Of a stretch of DNA of 10,754 bases, positions 7,147 through 10,754 are shown piece after piece. Position 1 is the stretch's first letter, and every line of letters starts with the position of its first letter. The notes under the pieces are model-generated. The model saw only the letters and a program-made list of their open reading frames with translations, did no database searches and was not told the DNA's origin. This DNA is from an uncultured Campylobacter sp. GTDB taxonomy: Bacteria; Campylobacterota; Campylobacteria; Campylobacterales; Campylobacteraceae. Location of the stretch: the NCBI RefSeq assembly GCF_938030685.1, contig NZ_CALHHX010000066.1, positions 1-10,754 of the forward strand, written 5' to 3'. Position numbers and translations under genes: made by a program.

Positions 7147-7630
7147 ATATCATAAAATATCTGTGATAATTATTTTTTTATTATCCTTTATATCTATTTT
7201 TATATCATTAATTTTTTTTAATATGGAAAAAATAGAAAATGTTGTAAACACATTTTCTGCAAATTTAATTACATTTATGTCTATTACTTTTGGTTTTTAT
7301 CTTACTAGTTTGTCTATACTATTTTCATCAAAATATCTTGGAACTTTGTATAATATTGATCCAATAAAGCCAATCCAATGCAGAATACATACTTTAAAAT
7401 ATTATATAAAAAATGCAATTTATAGTGCCTTGATTACAATTATTGCTTGTTTTTTGGCTTTAGTTGCACCTATAATTAATAATGTATATTTTTACAAAAT
7501 AATATTTTCTTTGCTAATTGGGCTATTTATTATTAATTTTATGTTTATATATTTTATTTTCAAAGTTTTTATAAATGCATTAATAGTTCAATCTTTACAT
7601 AAATTTAAGGAAGATAAGAATGCAAAATAA
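7139..7630 (+). CDS. Small four-helix membrane protein, possible RexB-like effector
   Basis: A 163-aa inner-membrane protein with four predicted helices (about residues 8-28, 41-63, 95-115 and 120-147), a short basic N-terminus and a charged tail (HKFKEDKNAK). The second helix is followed by SILFSSKYLGTL, which by eye resembles the helix-two exit of lambda RexB (TFLIGSRTRRLA). RexB is 144 aa with four helices and forms an ion channel that depolarises infected cells. The similarity is mostly topological and unproven. The ATG lies within the 3' end of the 263-aa gene (ATGTATAG, 8-base overlap) with no strong ribosome site, as expected for coupling. This is the most AT-rich gene of the window (about 20% G+C in sampled lines). 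Its stop lies 11 bases inside rhuM. Confidence 0.8.
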   Translation: MYRYHKISVIIIFLLSFISIFISLIFFNMEKIENVVNTFSANLITFMSITFGFYLTSLSILFSSKYLGTLYNIDPIKPIQCRIHTLKYYIKNAIYSALITIIACFLALVAPIINNVYFYKIIFSLLIGLFIINFMFIYFIFKVFINALIVQSLHKFKEDKNAK

Positions 7631-7895
7631 CATCATCTATCAAAACTCAAAAAGCCAGTCGCAAATTAGCATTAGACTAAAAAACGAAACTCTATGGCCA
7701 AGTCAAAAGCAGATTACTGAGTTGTTTGAAGTGGATAGAAACGTTGTAACAAAGCACATAAAAAATATATTAAATGGTGATGGGTTAGACAAGAAATCAG
7801 CTGGTATAAAATTTGTATTAACTGCGACTGACGACAAAAGCTATGATGCGAATTTTTATAACTTTGACATAATAAGGCCAAGCAAACAAAGGTAA
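7620..7895 (+). pseudogene. rhuM: Truncated RhuM-family protein (N-terminal domain only)
   Basis: The first 80 or so residues match the RhuM N-terminal helix-turn-helix region: KNETLWPSQKQITELFEVDR, then VVTKHIKNIL, then TATDDKSYDANFYNFDII. Intact members continue with a GYRVNS-type block and exceed 200-300 residues; here six unrelated residues and a stop follow. Read two bases out of phase from 7871, the DNA gives NKAKQ, like the block after GYRVNS in the family, so a small deletion may have removed the middle and shifted frame. RhuM genes are common passengers of type I loci and of type III loci like this. AAGGA at 7607-7611 lies 8 bases before the ATG, and the first 11 bases overlap the membrane gene. 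The fragment may still be translated and keep res coupled to the operon, ending 4 bases before res. Confidence 0.72.
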
Positions 7896-7899
7896 TAGA

Positions 7900-10662
7900 A
7901 TGAAAAAGCTAGCCGATAAACTAATTTTAACCGAAATTTTAAAAGAGCGGAATTTAAGCATGGAGTGCAAAAATCTAAATTTTAAAGATTTTGCTAAATT
8001 TTCGCTTACCGATTATCAACAAAGTGCCGTAAAAAACGCTTTGAAAATTTTAGAATTTTACTACTCTAGAGAGCGAGAAAATTTACTTAGAAAATACCGC
8101 GAATTTGATAAAAATTTAAATGCACACGAGACCAATCGCGCCAGTTTTTGGATGGCGACGGGAAGTGGAAAAACGATCGTAATGATAAAGCTGATTTGGG
8201 CGATTTCACGACTTATTAAGCTTGATATTTTGCCCAAAAAGCCGATTTTACTTCTTGCGCCGACCGAACAAATTTTAAGCCAGTTTAAAGAGCGAATAAA
8301 CGAATTTAATCGCTATCAAAATGCACAAATAGACGTGCGTGAATTAAAAGATTTTGAAAGCATAAATTCCGGGCTAAATTTATATGATACGACGCTTTTT
8401 ATTGCTCGTAGCGATTTACTGGAAAATGCCGAAAACACGAGTAAAAAAGATGCAGGCAAAAGGCTAAATTACGCAAATTTTAAAAATGAAAACGGCTGGT
8501 ATATTTTACTAGACGAAGCGCATAAAGGGGACAGCACCGATTCCGTGCGAAAAGGCTACATAAACGAACTGGCAAGCGGTAAAAAAGACGAATTCCCTCG
8601 CGGATTTATCTTAAATTTTAGCGCGACTTTCACGGACGAAATTGATCTAAAAACCTGCGCATTTAACTATAATTTACAAAAATTTAACAACCAAGGCTAT
8701 GGCAAAAATATCGCGATATTTGAAAATAAGCTAAATTTAGATGATTTAGAGCAAATTTTGCAAAGCTTTATAATCTTTACGTCGATTAAAATTTCAAATC
8801 GCCGAATTTCGCGAAGATTATCAGATGCCCTTTATCATGCGCCGCTAATCATCGCTGTATCGGACAAAGTAAATACGCAGGATGCCGGCATAAAACAGTA
8901 TTTTGAGGCTATTTGCAAGGTGCTAACAAACGACGTAGATATCCCTAAAATAGTTGAAAATTTAGTCCAAATTTTAAATCAGCTTGAATTTGTTTTCGGC
9001 GGCGAGAAAATTGGCGATGGATTTATAAAAATAGTTAAAAATATCGATGCAAAAACTATGCGTGAAGAGCTATTTTACGCACAAGGTGTTTCAAGCTTAG
9101 AGGCTTGCATAATCAAAGGCAATGATAAAGAGATAGCATTTAAAAGTAAAAATGCCAGTAAGCCTTTTATGCTACTAAATATCGGCGATACGAAAGGCTG
9201 GAAAAAAGAGTATCTAAACGAGCTTGGCGTGCAAAGTGAAATCGATGTAGATAACGGTTTTTTCGCACATATTAACGAGCGAAATTCTCCGATAAATATA
9301 ATGCTTGGAAGCAAAGTTTTTAGCGAGGGCTGGGATAGTAACCGCGTAAATTTGATAAGTTTTATAAATATAGGCTCACGCTCGGCCAAAAAATACGTAA
9401 CGCAAACGATAGGACGAGGCGTTAGAATCGAACCTTTTAAAAACGAACGACAGCGTTTGCGATACACGAGTAAATTTGCAGCTTTGGAATTTGATGAAAA
9501 AGAGAGGTTAAAAGAGCTTGCAAGTGGCCCAGAAACACTTTTTGTTTTTGCTAGTGACCCGAAAGCGATAGAGGCTATTTTGAGCGAATTGGAGCAATTT
9601 AAAACCGGTGAAATTTTAAAAGGCTTTAAAAAGTCGCAGACAATCAAACCGTTGCTTTTACCCCAATATGAAGACGAAATCGGTGAATCAAAGCCCTATG
9701 TAATTTCGCACTCCGATTATAAAAATTTAAACAAGTTTATAAACTCTTACGATTTGGACGTTTTACTACTTAGCTCGGAGTTAAAAAGTCCCGATTTAGG
9801 GCTTAGCACAATAAATAAAACGCTTAAAAAAGACGAAAAATTTATAAAAATTAGTGGAGCGACCGAAAAATTTCAAAACCCGAAATTTGCACTATGCGAA
9901 ATAGATAAATTCCGTAAATTTAAAAGTAAAAAATTAAAAGGTTTTAAAGAGGTTGAAAATGAAATTTCTCATTTTACAAAATTTAGCACGACGTTTGACA
10001 AAGACGAAATATCAAAGATTAACGAAGCGATTTTAAATTTATTGAAATCTAAAAGCGAAGATGAGCTTATAGATGAGTTAGAAAGCAAAAAAATTACGTC
10101 GAGAGAGTTTGCTAGTTTAATAAAACAAAATAAAAAGGATTGTGAAATTTTAGGCTTTAAGTTAGATGCTAATTTGGCTCGCCATTACTATAATCCACTT
10201 GTGATAGATGCCGATAATAAAGCGCAAATAGTATATGCAATAAGCGAAAAAAGCGAGATAGAATTTTTGAAAGATTTAAAGACTCATACAAAAGCGCTTG
10301 ATGACTTTGAATGGAATTTTTGTAAAATAGTTCAAAACGTAGATGAAATTTACGTGCCGTATTTTGATGAAGAAGAGCAAATTTGGCGTAAATTTTATCC
10401 CGATTTCATATTTTGGCTAAAACAAGATGAGATTTACGAGATAGTTTTCGTCGACCCAAAAGGTCTAAAACACGGCGAAGGTGCGAGATTTAAAGCAAAT
10501 GGGTTTGAAACGATTTTCGGCGGTAAAAATTTAGAATTTAATGACAATAAAATTATTGTAAAACTCGCCTACTACAATAAAGACCTGCACATCCCACAAG
10601 GGCTTGAAAAATATGTTTTTTCAAGCATAAATGAAATTTTCAAAACCGAGCGGAAAATTTAG
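7900..10662 (+). CDS. res: Type III-like restriction enzyme, helicase-nuclease subunit (Res)
   Basis: A 920-aa superfamily 2 DNA translocase with a C-terminal nuclease, acting with Mod to cut unmodified DNA. Motif I (Walker A) ATGSGKT is at 86-92, DEAH at 205-208, SAT at 241-243, the motif V-like SEGWDS at 475-480 and motif VI QTIGRGVR at 502-509. The nuclease carries a PD-(D/E)xK pattern: PD at 834-835 and D852-P-K854 in the FVDPKG strand, where many relatives have ExK. Length fits type III Res. All motifs look intact. AAAGG at 7888-7892 lies 7 bases before the ATG. In ordinary type III loci res directly follows mod; here 1.55 kb of accessory genes separate them. No terminator follows, so transcription may run into the right-hand ilvD. 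Confidence 0.9.
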   Translation: MKKLADKLILTEILKERNLSMECKNLNFKDFAKFSLTDYQQSAVKNALKILEFYYSRERENLLRKYREFDKNLNAHETNRASFWMATGSGKTIVMIKLIWAISRLIKLDILPKKPILLLAPTEQILSQFKERINEFNRYQNAQIDVRELKDFESINSGLNLYDTTLFIARSDLLENAENTSKKDAGKRLNYANFKNENGWYILLDEAHKGDSTDSVRKGYINELASGKKDEFPRGFILNFSATFTDEIDLKTCAFNYNLQKFNNQGYGKNIAIFENKLNLDDLEQILQSFIIFTSIKISNRRISRRLSDALYHAPLIIAVSDKVNTQDAGIKQYFEAICKVLTNDVDIPKIVENLVQILNQLEFVFGGEKIGDGFIKIVKNIDAKTMREELFYAQGVSSLEACIIKGNDKEIAFKSKNASKPFMLLNIGDTKGWKKEYLNELGVQSEIDVDNGFFAHINERNSPINIMLGSKVFSEGWDSNRVNLISFINIGSRSAKKYVTQTIGRGVRIEPFKNERQRLRYTSKFAALEFDEKERLKELASGPETLFVFASDPKAIEAILSELEQFKTGEILKGFKKSQTIKPLLLPQYEDEIGESKPYVISHSDYKNLNKFINSYDLDVLLLSSELKSPDLGLSTINKTLKKDEKFIKISGATEKFQNPKFALCEIDKFRKFKSKKLKGFKEVENEISHFTKFSTTFDKDEISKINEAILNLLKSKSEDELIDELESKKITSREFASLIKQNKKDCEILGFKLDANLARHYYNPLVIDADNKAQIVYAISEKSEIEFLKDLKTHTKALDDFEWNFCKIVQNVDEIYVPYFDEEEQIWRKFYPDFIFWLKQDEIYEIVFVDPKGLKHGEGARFKANGFETIFGGKNLEFNDNKIIVKLAYYNKDLHIPQGLEKYVFSSINEIFKTERKI

Positions 10663-10673
10663 TTTTATTTAGT

Positions 10674-10706
10674 TACAATCGGCACAAAAAATTTAATTAA
10701 AAAGGA
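10674..10706 (+). promoter_or_regulatory. Promoter -10 box and ribosome site of the right-hand ilvD
   Basis: TACAAT at 10674-10679 and AAGGA at 10702-10706, 6 bases before TTG. The left part (TAGTTACAATC) resembles the mod promoter; the right part (GGCACAAAAAATTT, then AGGA) resembles the original ilvD leader, so this looks like a hybrid of the two. It lies only 11 bases after the res stop. Confidence 0.5.
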
Positions 10707-10712
10707 TCAAAT

Positions 10713-10754
10713 TTGAGAAGCGACATCATCAAAAAAGGCTATACGCGCGCGCCG
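10713..10754 (+). CDS. ilvD: Dihydroxy-acid dehydratase, first 14 codons (runs off the right edge)
   Basis: Fourteen codons reading MRSDIIKKGYTRAP are visible, the IlvD N-terminus, starting at a TTG with AAGGA 6 bases upstream. IlvD dehydrates dihydroxy acids in isoleucine and valine synthesis, and the downstream part presumably completes the gene. Compared with the relic at 3857 only two of 42 bases differ: the first base of the start codon (A to T) and the third base of codon 6 (synonymous). It is expected to be the working copy, expressed from its own hybrid promoter plus any read-through from the restriction operon. Confidence 0.85.
   Translation, partial: MRSDIIKKGYTRAP

Larger units (their letters stand above)
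3932..10712 (+). other. Restriction/defence island inserted between two copies of the ilvD 5' end
   Basis: The segment starts where the left ilvD fragment loses homology and ends at the start codon of the right copy. It carries only the mod-to-res operon and is clearly more AT-rich than the ABC operon to the left. No integrase, transposase, tRNA or terminal inverted repeat is seen. The duplicated gene end suggests gain either by recombination with a donor carrying the operon upstream of its own ilvD, or by a site-specific event that rebuilds the 5' end. The repeat may continue beyond the window. Confidence 0.75.

Noticed and set aside
7171..7220. T7 and T8 tracts in the membrane-protein gene as phase-variation switches
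   Set aside because: Short T runs are expected in DNA of about 20% G+C; Campylobacter switches normally use longer G/C tracts.
9075..9647. 190-aa minus-strand open frame
   Set aside because: It lies entirely antisense to the Res helicase motifs, has no ribosome site, and its content is a mirror of the res codons.

Overview
The window looks like a Campylobacter chromosome, most likely one of the higher-GC oral species (C. showae, C. rectus or C. gracilis type). The evidence is abundant AAATTT words, promoters with a good -10 box and no clear -35, AAGGA ribosome sites, and the start of an IlvD protein (MRSDIIKKGYTRAPHRSLLR) in the form I remember from Campylobacter. The species is an inference.

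Left part (1-3856, near 50% G+C by eye). A minus-strand operon reads SBP > permease > ATPase > unknown gene. The first three form a NitT/TauT-type (SsuABC/TauABC-like) ABC importer with a Tat-exported binding protein. Each junction is an overlap, so translation is probably coupled. The fourth gene starts at an ATG (1231) overlapping the ATPase stop, behind a near-ideal Shine-Dalgarno. It stays open for 410 codons to the left edge. It is built of nested in-frame repeats (16, 10, 12 and 60 residues) and I do not recognise it.

Middle (3857-4037). Divergent from the ABC operon lies the 5' end of ilvD, with promoter, ribosome site and 25 codons. The reading then changes abruptly and stops: this copy is a relic. 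The same ilvD 5' end reappears at 10713-10754 at the right edge (40 of 42 bases identical), now with a TTG start.

Island (about 3932-10712, roughly 20-38% G+C). One tight plus-strand operon lies between the two ilvD ends: mod, a 263-aa unknown, a 163-aa four-helix membrane protein, a truncated rhuM, and res. mod and res make a Type III-like restriction-modification system: the N6-adenine methyltransferase protects host sites, and the helicase-nuclease with Mod cuts unmodified DNA. The two very AT-rich genes between them resemble the lambda RexA/RexB exclusion pair in size, order and topology and are the best candidate for an undescribed defence module. The Mod target-recognition segment is also more AT-rich than its flanks. 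No integrase or transposase is visible, so the island may have arrived by homologous recombination at ilvD or by a site-specific event whose enzyme is absent.
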